Both the position numbers and the translations under genes were made by a program. A model generated the notes under the pieces. The model searched no databases. It saw only the letters and a list, made by a program, of their open reading frames with translations, and had not been told where the DNA came from. From DATBLE01 sp036555585 (GTDB lineage: Bacteria > Actinomycetota > Thermoleophilia > Gaiellales > Gaiellaceae): DNA of 64,000 bases. Positions 40,061 through 49,017 of this stretch are shown in pieces. Within the stretch, counting starts at the first letter, position 1; each line of letters opens with the position of its first letter. Location of the stretch: positions 1-64,000 of the forward strand of contig DATBLE010000044.1 of the NCBI GenBank assembly GCA_036555585.1, written 5' to 3'.

Positions 40061-42586
40061 GTGCAGACGACCGCCGAGCTACGGGAAGGCTTCCTCTCCT
40101 TCTTCGAGGAGAAGGGCCATCTGCGCTGCCCCTCGGCGTCCCTGGTCCCACGCGCCGACGACCACTCGACGCTCCTGACGAGCGCCGGCATGCAGCCGCA
40201 GATGCCCTACTTCCTCGGCCGGGAGGCGCCGCCGGCGCCGCTGACGACCACCTGCCAGAAGGTCTTCCGCACTCCCGACATCGACGAGGTGGGGCTCGAC
40301 ACGTACCACCTGACCTTCTTCGAGATGCTCGGCAACTTCTCGTTCGGCCGGTACTTCAAGGAAGGGGCGATCGCGTTCGCGACCGAGTTCGTCCGCGAGC
40401 GGCTCGGGCTCGACTGGGGCCGTATCTGGGTGAGCGTCCACGCGGGCGACCCGGAGCTCGAGCTGGGGCCCGACCAGGAGGCGATCGACCTCTGGGAGCA
40501 GATCGGGCTTCCGCCCGAGCGGATCGTGCCGCTGCCCTCGTCCGAGAACTTCTGGTCGGTGGGCGGACCGGGCCCGTGCGGCCCCGATTCCGAGCTGTAC
40601 TACGACTGGGGCGAGGAGACCGGCTGCGCCGAGGGGTGCCTGCCCGGCTGCTCGAAGTGCGAGCGCTTCCTCGAGTTCTGGAACCTCGTCTTCATGTCGT
40701 ACGAGCTCCATCCCGACAGGACCCTGACCCCCCTGCCGAGGCAGAACATCGACACGGGCATGGGCCTCGAGCGCACGGCCCGCATCGTCCAGAACGTGCC
40801 CTCGGTGTACGACACCGACGGCTACCAGGCGATCATGCGCTGGATCGCCGACGCGTCCGGAGTCGCCTACGGGGACTCGGTCGACGCGACCAAGGCGCAT
40901 CGCGTGCTCGCCGACCACGGGCGCGGGATGACCTTCCTGACCGGCGAGGGGATCACCCCCTCGAACGAGGGGCGCGGGTACGTCCTGCGCCGCATCGTCA
41001 GGCGTGCGATCCAGCACGGGCTGCGGATCGGGATGGAGGCGCCGTTCGTCGGCGAGCTCGCACGGACGGTGATCGGGCAGATGGGCGATGCGTACCCGGA
41101 GCTGGTCGAGCATCGCGACCAGATCGGCCGGATCCTGACGGCGGAGGAGGAGCGGTTCGCGGAGACGCTCGAGCGCGGGATGAAGCTGTTCGAGGAGGCG
41201 GCTGCCGGCGGCGCGATCTCCGGCACCGATGCGTTCACGCTCCAGGCGACCTACGGCTTCCCGATCGAGCTGACCGTCGAGCTCGCCCGCGAGCGCGACA
41301 TCGCCGTCGACGAGGACGCGTACGCGCAGGAGATGAACCGTCATCGCGAGATCTCGCGCGCCGGGGCGGGGAAGGGCGAGCTCCAGCGGGCCGCCGAGTT
41401 CGCCCGCGGCGCGGGCTTCGAGACCGACTTCGTCGGCTGGGAGAAGACGGAGGTGCTCACCCAGATCGGAGCGCTCGAGGAGCTCGGCGGGGGCCTGTTC
41501 CTGGCGAAGCTCCGCGAGTCGCCGTTCTACCCGGAGGGCGGGGGGCAGGTCAGCGACGCCGGGGAGATCCGCGGGGAGGACGGCTCCTGCGCGACGCTGC
41601 TGGCCGCCTACCGGATCGACGACGACCAGGCCCTGCTCTTCGAGGGAGAGGGCTTCTCGGCCGGCGACCGGGTGCAGGCGATCGTCCCCTGGAACGTCCG
41701 CTTCCCGACGATGGCGAACCACACGGCGACCCACCTGCTCCACGAGGCCCTGCGCGAGGTCCTGGGCGACCACGTGCACCAGGCCGGCTCCGCCGTCCGT
41801 CCCGACAAGCTGCGCTTCGACTTCAGCCACCCGCAGGCGTTGACCCCGGAGGAGCGCGAGGCGGTGGAGCGGCGGGTGAACGAGGCGGTCTTCACCAACC
41901 ATCCGGTGCGCACGTTCGTCGTTCCGATCGAGGAAGCGCGCAACCTCGGAGCGACGATGCTGTTCGGCGAGAAGTACGGCGACGAGGTGCGCGTCGTCGA
42001 GGTCGATGGCGTCTCGCGGGAGCTGTGCGGCGGCACGCACGTGCGGACGACGGCCGAGATCGGCCCCTTCGTCATCCTGTCCGAGAGCTCGGTGGGCTCC
42101 GGCGCGCGCCGGATCGAGGCGGTCACCACGGGCGAGGCGTTCGCGCTCCTCCGGGCCCGCGCTGACGAGGCCGAGGAGCTCCGGAGCGAGCTGGCCCGCT
42201 CCCGCAAGCAGGCGAAGAAGCCGGCCGAGCGGGGCGAGGCGGACTTCGCGATCACCTCGCGCGACGGCGACGTCCTCGTGGTCGAGGCCAAAGGCGTCAC
42301 CGGCGGCGACCTGCGCGACCTGACCGACCGCATCCGCCAGCAGGAGAGCGCCTCGGCCGTGCTCGCGGGCTCGACCGACGACGGGCGGGCGTTCCTGGTC
42401 TTCAACCTCGACCAGTCGCTCGCCGACCGCGGCATCGACGCGGTCGCGCTCGTGCGCGACGCCGCCAAGCACATCGAGGGCGGCGGCGGCGGGCGGCCGA
42501 CCCTGGCCGAGGCGGGCGGGAAGAAGCCGGAGGCGCTCGGTGACGCCCTCGATGCGGCAAAGGACGCTCTGCTGGCTCTGCTTTGA
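40061..42586 (+). CDS. alaS: Alanyl-tRNA synthetase (841 aa)
   Basis: Catalytic core: MPYFLGREAPPA, QKVFRTPDIDEVG, TYHLTFFEMLGNFSFG, NFWSVGGPGPCGPDSE, LERTARIVQNVPSVYDTD. Editing domain: zinc motif HTATHLLH plus CGGTHVRTTAEIG. A C-terminal oligomerisation domain follows (EAKGVTGGDLRDLTDRI, GRAFLVFNLD). The Cys cluster GCAEGCLPGCSKC in the insertion can bind zinc. Slightly shorter than ~875 because the coiled linker (SELARSRKQAKKPAER) is brief. GTG 40061 matches the promoter. Confidence 0.97.
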   Translation: MQTTAELREGFLSFFEEKGHLRCPSASLVPRADDHSTLLTSAGMQPQMPYFLGREAPPAPLTTTCQKVFRTPDIDEVGLDTYHLTFFEMLGNFSFGRYFKEGAIAFATEFVRERLGLDWGRIWVSVHAGDPELELGPDQEAIDLWEQIGLPPERIVPLPSSENFWSVGGPGPCGPDSELYYDWGEETGCAEGCLPGCSKCERFLEFWNLVFMSYELHPDRTLTPLPRQNIDTGMGLERTARIVQNVPSVYDTDGYQAIMRWIADASGVAYGDSVDATKAHRVLADHGRGMTFLTGEGITPSNEGRGYVLRRIVRRAIQHGLRIGMEAPFVGELARTVIGQMGDAYPELVEHRDQIGRILTAEEERFAETLERGMKLFEEAAAGGAISGTDAFTLQATYGFPIELTVELARERDIAVDEDAYAQEMNRHREISRAGAGKGELQRAAEFARGAGFETDFVGWEKTEVLTQIGALEELGGGLFLAKLRESPFYPEGGGQVSDAGEIRGEDGSCATLLAAYRIDDDQALLFEGEGFSAGDRVQAIVPWNVRFPTMANHTATHLLHEALREVLGDHVHQAGSAVRPDKLRFDFSHPQALTPEEREAVERRVNEAVFTNHPVRTFVVPIEEARNLGATMLFGEKYGDEVRVVEVDGVSRELCGGTHVRTTAEIGPFVILSESSVGSGARRIEAVTTGEAFALLRARADEAEELRSELARSRKQAKKPAERGEADFAITSRDGDVLVVEAKGVTGGDLRDLTDRIRQQESASAVLAGSTDDGRAFLVFNLDQSLADRGIDAVALVRDAAKHIEGGGGGRPTLAEAGGKKPEALGDALDAAKDALLALL

Positions 42587-42966
42587 AGGTCCTCGCGCTC
42601 GACTACGGCTCGGCCCGCACCGGCGTGGCCGTGTCCGACCCGACCGGGACGCTCGCCAGGCCGCTCTGCACGGTCGAGCGGGCCGCGAGCGACGCCGGGC
42701 TGGCCCACGTCCGCGAGCTCGTCCGCGCAGAGGACGTCGAGCGCGTCGTCGTCGGCCTGCCGCTGACGCTGCGGGGCGAGCACGGCGCCCAGGCAGAGGA
42801 GACGGGCCGGTTCGTCGAGCGGCTGCGAAGCGTCCTCGACGTCCCGGTGGAGACGTTCGACGAGCGCTTCACGACGGCGCTCGCGGGACGCGGCCGGGGT
42901 GAGGACGCCCGGGCCGCCGCGCACCTCCTGTCCGGCTACCTCGAGCGGTCGAGGAGCCGGACCTGA
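42583..42966 (+). CDS. ruvX: Putative Holliday junction resolvase RuvX/YqgF (127 aa)
   Basis: RNase H-like fold: LALDYGSARTGVAVSDPTG at the N-terminus supplies the first Asp, VERVVVGLPLTLRGEHG the middle motif and VETFDERFTTALAG (DER-FT) the last acidic site. Family members process 16S rRNA 5' ends or resolve junctions. The TTG start overlaps the alaS stop (TTGA). Order alaS-ruvX-mltG is conserved in many bacteria. Confidence 0.93.
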   Translation: MKVLALDYGSARTGVAVSDPTGTLARPLCTVERAASDAGLAHVRELVRAEDVERVVVGLPLTLRGEHGAQAEETGRFVERLRSVLDVPVETFDERFTTALAGRGRGEDARAAAHLLSGYLERSRSRT

Positions 42967-43004
42967 GCCGTCCGACCGCGCAGCAGGTCTACCGGCGGAG
43001 ACTG

Positions 43005-43817
43005 GTGGCGCTCGTCGTCGTCTGCCTGGTGGTCGGGGCCTGCGTCTGGGGCGCGATCGCGCTGATCCGGGATCACCGGCAAGCCTCGCAGCCGGTTCCG
43101 CAGACGACCGTTCCGGCCCGGCAGGTCCTGAAGGTGCTCTTCCCCGAGGGGTTCACGAGAGCGCAGATGGCCCAACGCGCCCACGCGGTCAGTCGCGCGA
43201 TCAGCGTCGACGGCTACCTGCGTGCGACGCGCTCGTCGGCCCTGCCCGGTCGGTTCGCGGGCGACGGGAAGCGGCGGAGCCTGGAGGGCTTTCTCTTCCC
43301 GGCGACCTACGACGTCTACGACGACGACCCGGCGCCGGTGCTCGTCGGCAAGCAGCTCGCCGCGTTCACGAGGAACTGGGGCGAGGTCAAGCTCGGCTAC
43401 GCCCGTTCGAAGAACCTCACCCCCTACGATGTGCTGATCATCGCGTCGATGATCGAGAAGGAGGTCGTCGTCCCGAAGGAGAGGCCGCTCGTCGCAGCCG
43501 TGATCTACAACCGGCTCCACCAGCGCATGCCGCTCGGGATCGACGCCACCCTTCGCTACGGGCTGGGGATCCCGCCCACGCAGGCGATCACGAAGCGCGA
43601 CCTCGCCTCGAGCTCGCCGTACAACTCGCGCCGGTTCCGCGGCCTGCCGCCCACGCCGATCGCGAATCCCGGGCTCGCCTCCATGCAGGCGGCGGCGCAC
43701 CCCGCGAAGGTCGACTACCTCTACTTCGTGCGGAAGCCCGACTGCCGCAGCCACTTCTTCACGGCCAGCATCGACGAGTTCGACGCCTACACCCGCAAGG
43801 GGCTGACGAATTGCTGA
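43005..43817 (+). CDS. mltG: Endolytic transglycosylase MltG (270 aa or more)
   Basis: One N-terminal helix, a LysM-like region (LKVLFPEGFTRAQMAQRAH), then the YceG catalytic domain: LEGFLFPATYDVY, IIASMIEKEVVVPKERPLVAAVIYNRL (catalytic Glu), LGIDATLRYGLG, SPYNSRRFRGLPPTPIANPG, YFVRKPDCRSHFF. GTG 43005 starts directly on the membrane helix without basic residues. The upstream in-frame stretch from CTG 42963 (LSRPTAQQVYRRRLVAL) would supply them, overlaps the ruvX stop, and may be the true start. Confidence 0.92.
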   Translation: MALVVVCLVVGACVWGAIALIRDHRQASQPVPQTTVPARQVLKVLFPEGFTRAQMAQRAHAVSRAISVDGYLRATRSSALPGRFAGDGKRRSLEGFLFPATYDVYDDDPAPVLVGKQLAAFTRNWGEVKLGYARSKNLTPYDVLIIASMIEKEVVVPKERPLVAAVIYNRLHQRMPLGIDATLRYGLGIPPTQAITKRDLASSSPYNSRRFRGLPPTPIANPGLASMQAAAHPAKVDYLYFVRKPDCRSHFFTASIDEFDAYTRKGLTNC

Positions 43818-44494
43818 GCGGCCGGACGAAGCTCGTGGGGATCATCGGCAACCCGGTCGCCCACCTGCGGTCGCCGGCAATGCACAACGCCGGCTTCGCC
43901 GCCCGCGGGCTGGACTGGGCGTACGTGCCGCTGCTCGTCGAGGACGGCCGCGTCGAGGACGCCGTGCGCGGCCTCGGGGCGCTCGGGTTCGCCGGCGCCA
44001 ACGTGACCACACCGCACAAGGCGGCCGCGGCCGCCGCGTCCGACACCGAGCTCGAGTCCGTGAACGTCCTGGTCGTCCGGGACGGGCGGGTGGAAGGGCT
44101 CTCCACGGACGCGGCGATCCTCGACGGCCTCCGGCCGAAGCAGCCGGTGATCCTGGGCAGCGGCGGCGCCGCCGCCGCGTTCCGGGTGGCGATGCCGTCG
44201 GCCCGGGTGTTCTCGCGGCGCGGCGACTGGCCTCCCGACGTCCGCGGCGCCGACCTCGTCGTCAACGCCACGTCCGAGCGAGAGGACGTCCTCTGCACGA
44301 TGGCTGCGGGCCAGACGCTGATCGACCTGCCGTACCCGGAGACCGGAACCGCCCGGGCGGCGCTGGCGGCCGGCGCCACCGTGATCAGCGGTCTCGAGGT
44401 GCTCGTCGCGCAGGGCATCGCCGCGTTCGAGCTCTGGACCGGCATGCCCGCGCCGGTCGAGGCGATGCGCGCAGCCGTAGGCTTGCGCCCGTGA
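43811..44494 (+). CDS. aroE: Shikimate dehydrogenase, short form (227 aa)
   Basis: Reduces 3-dehydroshikimate with NADPH. GIIGNPVAHLRSPAMHNAGF binds shikimate, ANVTTPHKAAA holds the catalytic Lys, and VILGSGGAAAAFRVA is the dinucleotide loop, followed by FSRRGD. LSGLEVLVAQGIAAFELWTG closes the fold. At 227 residues it is ~40 shorter than usual, with compact loops between helices. TTG 43811 or CTG 43814 is the start, overlapping the mltG stop. GTGA overlap into aroC. Confidence 0.9.
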   Translation: MLSGRTKLVGIIGNPVAHLRSPAMHNAGFAARGLDWAYVPLLVEDGRVEDAVRGLGALGFAGANVTTPHKAAAAAASDTELESVNVLVVRDGRVEGLSTDAAILDGLRPKQPVILGSGGAAAAFRVAMPSARVFSRRGDWPPDVRGADLVVNATSEREDVLCTMAAGQTLIDLPYPETGTARAALAAGATVISGLEVLVAQGIAAFELWTGMPAPVEAMRAAVGLRP

Positions 44495-45576
44495 CGCTCG
44501 AGGTGGTGACCGCGGGCGAGTCGCACGGCCCGGCGCTGGTCGCGATCGTCAGCGGGCTCCCCGCCGGCCTCGTCCTCGACAAGGCGGCGATCGACGAGGA
44601 CCTCCGACGGCGCCAGCAGGGCTACGGTCGCAGCCCGCGCCAGCGGATCGAGACCGACGAGGTCGAGGTGTACGCGGGGCTGCGGCACGGCCGCACCCTG
44701 GGGACGCCGCTCGCGCTCGTCGTCCGCAACCGCGACCACGAGAACTGGGCGTGGGGGATGAGCCCCTGGCCGCCCGAGGGCGAGCAGACCGGGAAGGGGA
44801 AGGAGCCCGTGACCCTGCCGCGGCCCGGGCACGCGGATCTCGCCGGCGTGCTCAAGTACGGGCTCGAAGACGTGCGCGACGCGCTCGAGCGCGCCAGTGC
44901 CAGGCACACGGCCGTGGTCGTCGCCGCGGGCGCCGTCGCCAAGGCGCTCCTTCGCGGCGTGGGGATCGAGGTCGCCGGGTCCGTGCTCGGCGACGACCTG
45001 GAGGCCAGGGTCGACGAGGCCCGCGCGGAGCGCGACACCGTGGGCGGCGTCGTCGAGGTGCGGGCGACGGGCGTCCCGCCCGGCCTCGGCTCGTACGCGT
45101 CGCGGGGCGAGCGCCTCGACGCGAGGCTGGCCGCCGCGCTGACGGGGATCCAGGCGGTGAAGGGAGTCGAGATCGGCGACGGCTTCGCCCTCGCCAGGTT
45201 ACGGGGGTCGGAGGCGCACGACGAGATCCACCGCGACGAGCGGGGCCTGTACCGGGAGACGAACCGCGCCGGCGGGATCGAGGCCGGCGTGTCGAACGGC
45301 GAGGAGATCGTCGTGCGCGCGGCGATGAAGCCGCTGCCGACCCTGATGCGGCCCCTGCGGTCGGTCGACCTCGCGAGCGGCGAGCCTGCGGAGGCGCTCG
45401 TGGAGCGAAGCGACACCGCCGCGGTCGAGGCGCTCGCCGTCGTCGCCGAGGCGTCGGTCGCGTTCGAGCTCGCCCGGGCCGCCCGCGAGAAGTTCGGCGG
45501 CGACGCGCTCGGCGACTTCGTCGCCGCCTATCAGGCCTATCGCGAGCGCATCGATTGGCAGCCACGCACGCCCTAG
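44491..45576 (+). CDS. aroC: Chorismate synthase (361 aa)
   Basis: Converts EPSP to chorismate with reduced FMN. VVTAGESHGPALVAIVSGLP, RRQQGYGRSPRQRIETDEVE, GRPGHADLAG-like RPGHADLAGVLKYG, ERASARHTAVVVAAGAVAK and RAAMKPLPTLMRPLRSVDL are standard motifs in order. GTG start overlaps aroE. The 3' end overlaps the TTG start of aroKB by 22 nt. Confidence 0.96.
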   Translation: MTLEVVTAGESHGPALVAIVSGLPAGLVLDKAAIDEDLRRRQQGYGRSPRQRIETDEVEVYAGLRHGRTLGTPLALVVRNRDHENWAWGMSPWPPEGEQTGKGKEPVTLPRPGHADLAGVLKYGLEDVRDALERASARHTAVVVAAGAVAKALLRGVGIEVAGSVLGDDLEARVDEARAERDTVGGVVEVRATGVPPGLGSYASRGERLDARLAAALTGIQAVKGVEIGDGFALARLRGSEAHDEIHRDERGLYRETNRAGGIEAGVSNGEEIVVRAAMKPLPTLMRPLRSVDLASGEPAEALVERSDTAAVEALAVVAEASVAFELARAAREKFGGDALGDFVAAYQAYRERIDWQPRTP

Positions 45577-46961
45577 ACCGCCACCTCGCGCTCGTCGGAT
45601 TCATGGGCGCCGGCAAGTCGACGCTCGGGGTGCAGGTGGCCGAGCGGATCGGCAGGAGCTTCGTCGATCTCGACCGGGAGATCGAGCTCGGGGCCGGCGC
45701 GACGGTTCCCGAGATCTTCGAGCGCCGGGGGGAGGCGGCGTTCCGCGAGCTCGAGGAGGTGGCGGCGCTCGAGCTGCTGGCCGCGAACCGGCCGGCGGTC
45801 GTCGCCCTGGGAGGCGGGGCGGTCAAGAGCCAGGCGATCCGTGCCGCCCTCGGCGAGCACGCGCTGACGGTGCACGTGGAGGTCGATCCCGCGGTTGCCT
45901 GGCGTCGCGTCGGCGGGCACGGGCGTCCGCTCGCCCAGGACGAGGGCTCGTTCCGCGCCCTGTACGAGGAACGGCAGCCGCTCTACCGGGAGGCGGCCGA
46001 CGCCGTCGCTCACACCGTGGACGAGCTCGTGCTGGCCGCCGCCGGCGTCCACGTCGGCCTGGGCGTGCTCGAGCGGCTCGGCGAGCTCCTTCCGGGCGAG
46101 GGGCCGGTCGCACTCGTCGCCGACGCGCACGTTGCCGGGATCCACGGCATGGACGCGCAGCTCGCCCTCGGGTCGCGGCTCCAGACGACCCACGAGGTGC
46201 AGGTCAAGACGGTGGACGACCTCGACCGGCTGTGGCGCTCCTTCCGGCTCGAGCGCAGCGCCACCGTGGTCGCGTTCGGCGGCGGGACGACCACCGACCT
46301 GGCCGGCTTCGCCGCCGCCACCTACATGCGTGGCATCGACTGGGTGCCCGTGCCGACGACGCTCGTCGGCCAGGTCGACGCGGCGATCGGCGGCAAGACG
46401 GCGATCGACCTGCCCGAGGGCAAGAACCTGGTCGGCGCCTTCCACTGGCCGGCCCGGACGATCGTCGACCCGGCGCTGCTCGCCACGCTCCCGGATGCCG
46501 AGCGGCTGAACGGCATGGCCGAGGTCGTGAAGACCGGGCTACTGGCCGGCGAGCCGTTCTGGGAGCTGGCCGACGAGGAGCTCGTCCGCCGCTGCGCGGC
46601 GTACAAGTCGGCGCTCTGCCTGCGCGATCCGCACGACCACGGGCCGCGCCACGCGCTGAACCTCGGCCACACCTTCGGCCACGCGCTCGAGGCGGCGTCC
46701 GGCTACGAGCTGCCGCACGGGCGCGCGGTGGCCGTCGGGCTGCTGGCGGCGCTGCGGCTCTCCGGCCGCGACACGGCGCCGGTCGAGGAGGTGCTGGCGC
46801 CCCGGCCGGTCCGGGTGGACCGCGACCGGGCGTGGGAGGCGCTGCTCCGCGACAAGAAGGGCCGCCTGAAGATCGTCCTGCTCGGCGACGACGGGCCGTT
46901 CGAGCAGGAGCTGCCCGAGGCCGACGTCCGTGCCGCGCTCGACGAGCTGATCTCCGAGTGA
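45555..46961 (+). CDS. aroKB: Fused shikimate kinase / 3-dehydroquinate synthase (468 aa)
   Basis: One frame encodes two enzymes. Residues ~8-150 are AroK: GFMGAGKST P-loop, FVDLDREIE, ERRGEAAFRELE, VVALGGGAV, RPLAQ lid. Residues ~155-468 are AroB: VALVADAHVAG, VVAFGGGTTTDLAGFAAATYMRGI, IGGKTAIDLPEGKNLVGAFH, EVVKTGLL and LNLGHTFGHALEA. The AroB part is ~310 residues, on the short side. No ATG or GTG is available at the N-terminus; TTG 45555 overlaps aroC by 22 nt. No stop or frameshift separates the domains. Confidence 0.93.
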   Translation: MAATHALDRHLALVGFMGAGKSTLGVQVAERIGRSFVDLDREIELGAGATVPEIFERRGEAAFRELEEVAALELLAANRPAVVALGGGAVKSQAIRAALGEHALTVHVEVDPAVAWRRVGGHGRPLAQDEGSFRALYEERQPLYREAADAVAHTVDELVLAAAGVHVGLGVLERLGELLPGEGPVALVADAHVAGIHGMDAQLALGSRLQTTHEVQVKTVDDLDRLWRSFRLERSATVVAFGGGTTTDLAGFAAATYMRGIDWVPVPTTLVGQVDAAIGGKTAIDLPEGKNLVGAFHWPARTIVDPALLATLPDAERLNGMAEVVKTGLLAGEPFWELADEELVRRCAAYKSALCLRDPHDHGPRHALNLGHTFGHALEAASGYELPHGRAVAVGLLAALRLSGRDTAPVEEVLAPRPVRVDRDRAWEALLRDKKGRLKIVLLGDDGPFEQELPEADVRAALDELISE

Positions 46962-46963
46962 TC

Positions 46964-46969
46964 TAGGGT
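46964..46969 (+). promoter_or_regulatory. -10 element TAGGGT of aroQ
   Basis: TAGGGT ends 6 nt before GTG 46976, just after the aroKB stop. Confidence 0.5.
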
Positions 46970-46975
46970 CAGGGC

Positions 46976-47404
46976 GTGCACGTCGACGTGCTCAACGGCG
47001 TCAACCTCGACGTCCTCGGGCGGCGCGATCCGGAGTTGTACGGCGGCCTGGGGATCGAGCAGCTCGAGACGCGGATCTACGAGTGGGCGCGCGAGCTCGA
47101 CCTGCGCGTGCGCTGCCGGCAGACGAACAGCGAGGGCCAGTACGTCGACTGGTGCCACGAGGCGCTCGACGGCGCCGAGGGCGTCGTGCTCAACCCGGCC
47201 GCCTGGACGCACTACAGCTACGCGATCCGCGACGCGGTCGAGCTGTTCACCGCGCCGGTGGTCGAGGTGCACCTCTCCAACGTCGAGGAGCGCGAGGAGT
47301 GGCGCCGCGTCTCGCTGATCGCGGAGTTCGCCGCCAAGCGCGTGATCGGCAAGGGCCCGGAGGGATACCGGGAGGCGCTCGAGTTCCTGGCGGCCCCGCG
47401 GTGA
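46976..47404 (+). CDS. aroQ: 3-dehydroquinate dehydratase, type II (142 aa)
   Basis: DVLNGVNLDVLGRRDPELYG corresponds to the L-N-G-P-N-L-x-x-L-G-x-R-x-P-x-x-Y-G signature; the catalytic Tyr is in LYGG and Arg in GRRDP. NPAAWTHYSYAIRDA has the catalytic His, and VVEVHLSNVEEREEWRR binds substrate. Pro in the signature is Val here (NGVN). Length is normal. The stop overlaps the GTG of the peptidase gene. Confidence 0.94.
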   Translation: MHVDVLNGVNLDVLGRRDPELYGGLGIEQLETRIYEWARELDLRVRCRQTNSEGQYVDWCHEALDGAEGVVLNPAAWTHYSYAIRDAVELFTAPVVEVHLSNVEEREEWRRVSLIAEFAAKRVIGKGPEGYREALEFLAAPR

Positions 47405-48435
47405 GCACGCGCGTCGACCGCGTCCGCGCCGAGCTCGACGCGCCGCTGCTCGTCACGAAGCCGGTCAACGTCCTCTGGTTGACAGGCCTCGACAGCTCGA
47501 ACGCCGCGGTTCTCGTCGAGCCCGACCGGCTGCGGATCTTCACCGACTTCCGCTACCGGGAGAAGGCGCTGGCGACGGGGATCGAGGTGGTCGAGATCCC
47601 GCGCGGGCTGTTCTCGGCGCTGCCCGGGCTGCTGCCGACCCGCGTCGCCTTCGAGTCCGAGAGCCTCGTGCACGCGTCCTGGGCGGCGCTCGACGCCGCC
47701 GGGATCGAGACCGTGCCGACCAGGCAGCTGCTCGAGGGCATCCGGGCGGTGAAGGAGCCGGGCGAGCTCGACCTGATCCGCCGGGCGGCGGCGATCACGA
47801 ACGAGGCCTTCGAGCGGCTCGCCGAGCAGCCGTTCGTCGGCCGAACCGAGAGCGAGCTCGCGTGGTGGATCGAGTCGACCATGCACGAGCTCGGCGCCGA
47901 CGGCGCCGCCTTCCCGCCCATCGTCGCCGCGGGCGCGAACGGCGCCCTGCCCCACGCGAGCCCGGGGGCGAGGACGATCGAGGCGGGACAGACCGTCGTC
48001 GTCGACGCCGCCGCGAGGGTCGACGGCTACCACTCGGACTGCACCCGGACGTTCGCCACGGGGCCGCTCCCGGACGAGCTCGCGCGCTCGTACGAGGTCT
48101 GCCTCGAAGGGCAGCTGGCCGGCCTGGAGGCGACGCGGGCGGGCCGCTCCGGCCCGGAGGTGGACGCCGTCGCCCGCGAGGTGATCGCCCAGGCCGGCTA
48201 CGGCGAGCTGTTCGCGCACGGCCTCGGCCACGGCGTCGGCATGGAGATCCACGAGCAACCCGCGATGCGGCCCGAGAGCGACGACGTGCTCGCCGCGGAC
48301 GGCGTGGTCACCGTCGAGCCGGGCATCTACCATCCTGGCCTCGGTGGGATCAGGATCGAGGACCTGGTGATCATCGGCGAGGAGGAGCCGGAGGTGCTGA
48401 CGACGTTCACCAAGGAACTGGTCACGGTCGGCTGA
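47401..48435 (+). CDS. Xaa-Pro peptidase, M24 family (344 aa)
   Basis: Creatinase N-domain (~1-115) followed by the pita-bread fold. Dinuclear metal ligands: Asp in VVVDAAARVDGY and in HSDCTRTF, His in FAHGLGHGVGMEIHE, Glu in VTVEPGIY and in GGIRIEDLV. Likely cleaves X-Pro dipeptides or N-terminal X-Pro bonds. Its position just before efp is typical. GTG 47401 overlaps aroQ; the stop overlaps the next ATG. Confidence 0.93.
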   Translation: MSTRVDRVRAELDAPLLVTKPVNVLWLTGLDSSNAAVLVEPDRLRIFTDFRYREKALATGIEVVEIPRGLFSALPGLLPTRVAFESESLVHASWAALDAAGIETVPTRQLLEGIRAVKEPGELDLIRRAAAITNEAFERLAEQPFVGRTESELAWWIESTMHELGADGAAFPPIVAAGANGALPHASPGARTIEAGQTVVVDAAARVDGYHSDCTRTFATGPLPDELARSYEVCLEGQLAGLEATRAGRSGPEVDAVAREVIAQAGYGELFAHGLGHGVGMEIHEQPAMRPESDDVLAADGVVTVEPGIYHPGLGGIRIEDLVIIGEEEPEVLTTFTKELVTVG

Positions 48436-48986
48436 TGGCGAGCATCACCGAACGCCTGGCGGCGGCGATCGCGAGCGTTCCCTTCGTGCAGCTGCCGGAG
48501 GGCTGGGAGGGCGGCCCGATCAACATCCCGGGCCTCACCGGCGGGCTGCCGCTCGACGAGCCGTGGGACACGGTCGCCTCGGCGTCCGCGCCCGACCTGG
48601 CGGGCGACGAGGTCCGGTTCGCCGTCACGGGCGACGGCCGCACGCTCGCCGGCGGCGACGTCGCGGCGGAGGCGCTCGAGCCGCTCGCGCGCGCCGTCGC
48701 CGCTCGCCTGGAGGCGCCGTTCTGGGCGATCGCCGTGCCCGAGGAGGACGGCAAGTGGACGGCCGCGGGCACGCGGGCCGAGGTGCTCGAGCTTCCCGAT
48801 GCCGCCGGCGACGAGATCGAGGCGAGCCGGGTCGGCGGCGAGACGTCGGTGCGCGTGGACGACGAGGACGCCGACGTCGTCCCGGCGGAAATCACCGCGC
48901 TGCTCGACCACCAGGACGGCGACGTGGCGATCGTCGCCCACCGCTTCGCCGGAGCCGTCTGGGTGGCCGAGGTCTACCCGTTGTAG
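48435..48986 (+). CDS. Hypothetical soluble protein between pepP-like gene and efp (183 aa)
   Basis: ATG 48435 shares a base with the peptidase stop, so it is coupled to it. The protein is acidic and without signal or helix anchors. Strands (DEVRFAVTGDGRTLAGG, FWAIAVPEEDGKWTAAG, DVAIVAHRFAGAVWVAEVYP) suggest an alpha/beta fold. A P-x-x-W-E-G-G segment near residue 25 is notable. I do not recognise a family. It ends 31 bp before efp. Confidence 0.7.
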   Translation: MASITERLAAAIASVPFVQLPEGWEGGPINIPGLTGGLPLDEPWDTVASASAPDLAGDEVRFAVTGDGRTLAGGDVAAEALEPLARAVAARLEAPFWAIAVPEEDGKWTAAGTRAEVLELPDAAGDEIEASRVGGETSVRVDDEDADVVPAEITALLDHQDGDVAIVAHRFAGAVWVAEVYPL

Positions 48987-49002
48987 CGCGGCACGGCGCG
49001 GG

Positions 49003-49008
49003 TACACT
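49003..49008 (+). promoter_or_regulatory. Promoter of efp (TTGTAG - 16 bp - TACACT)
   Basis: TTGTAG at 48981-48986 and TACACT at 49003-49008 give a near-standard pair. The start of transcription would be at most a few bases before ATG 49018. Confidence 0.5.
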
Positions 49009-49017
49009 GCCCCGCCG

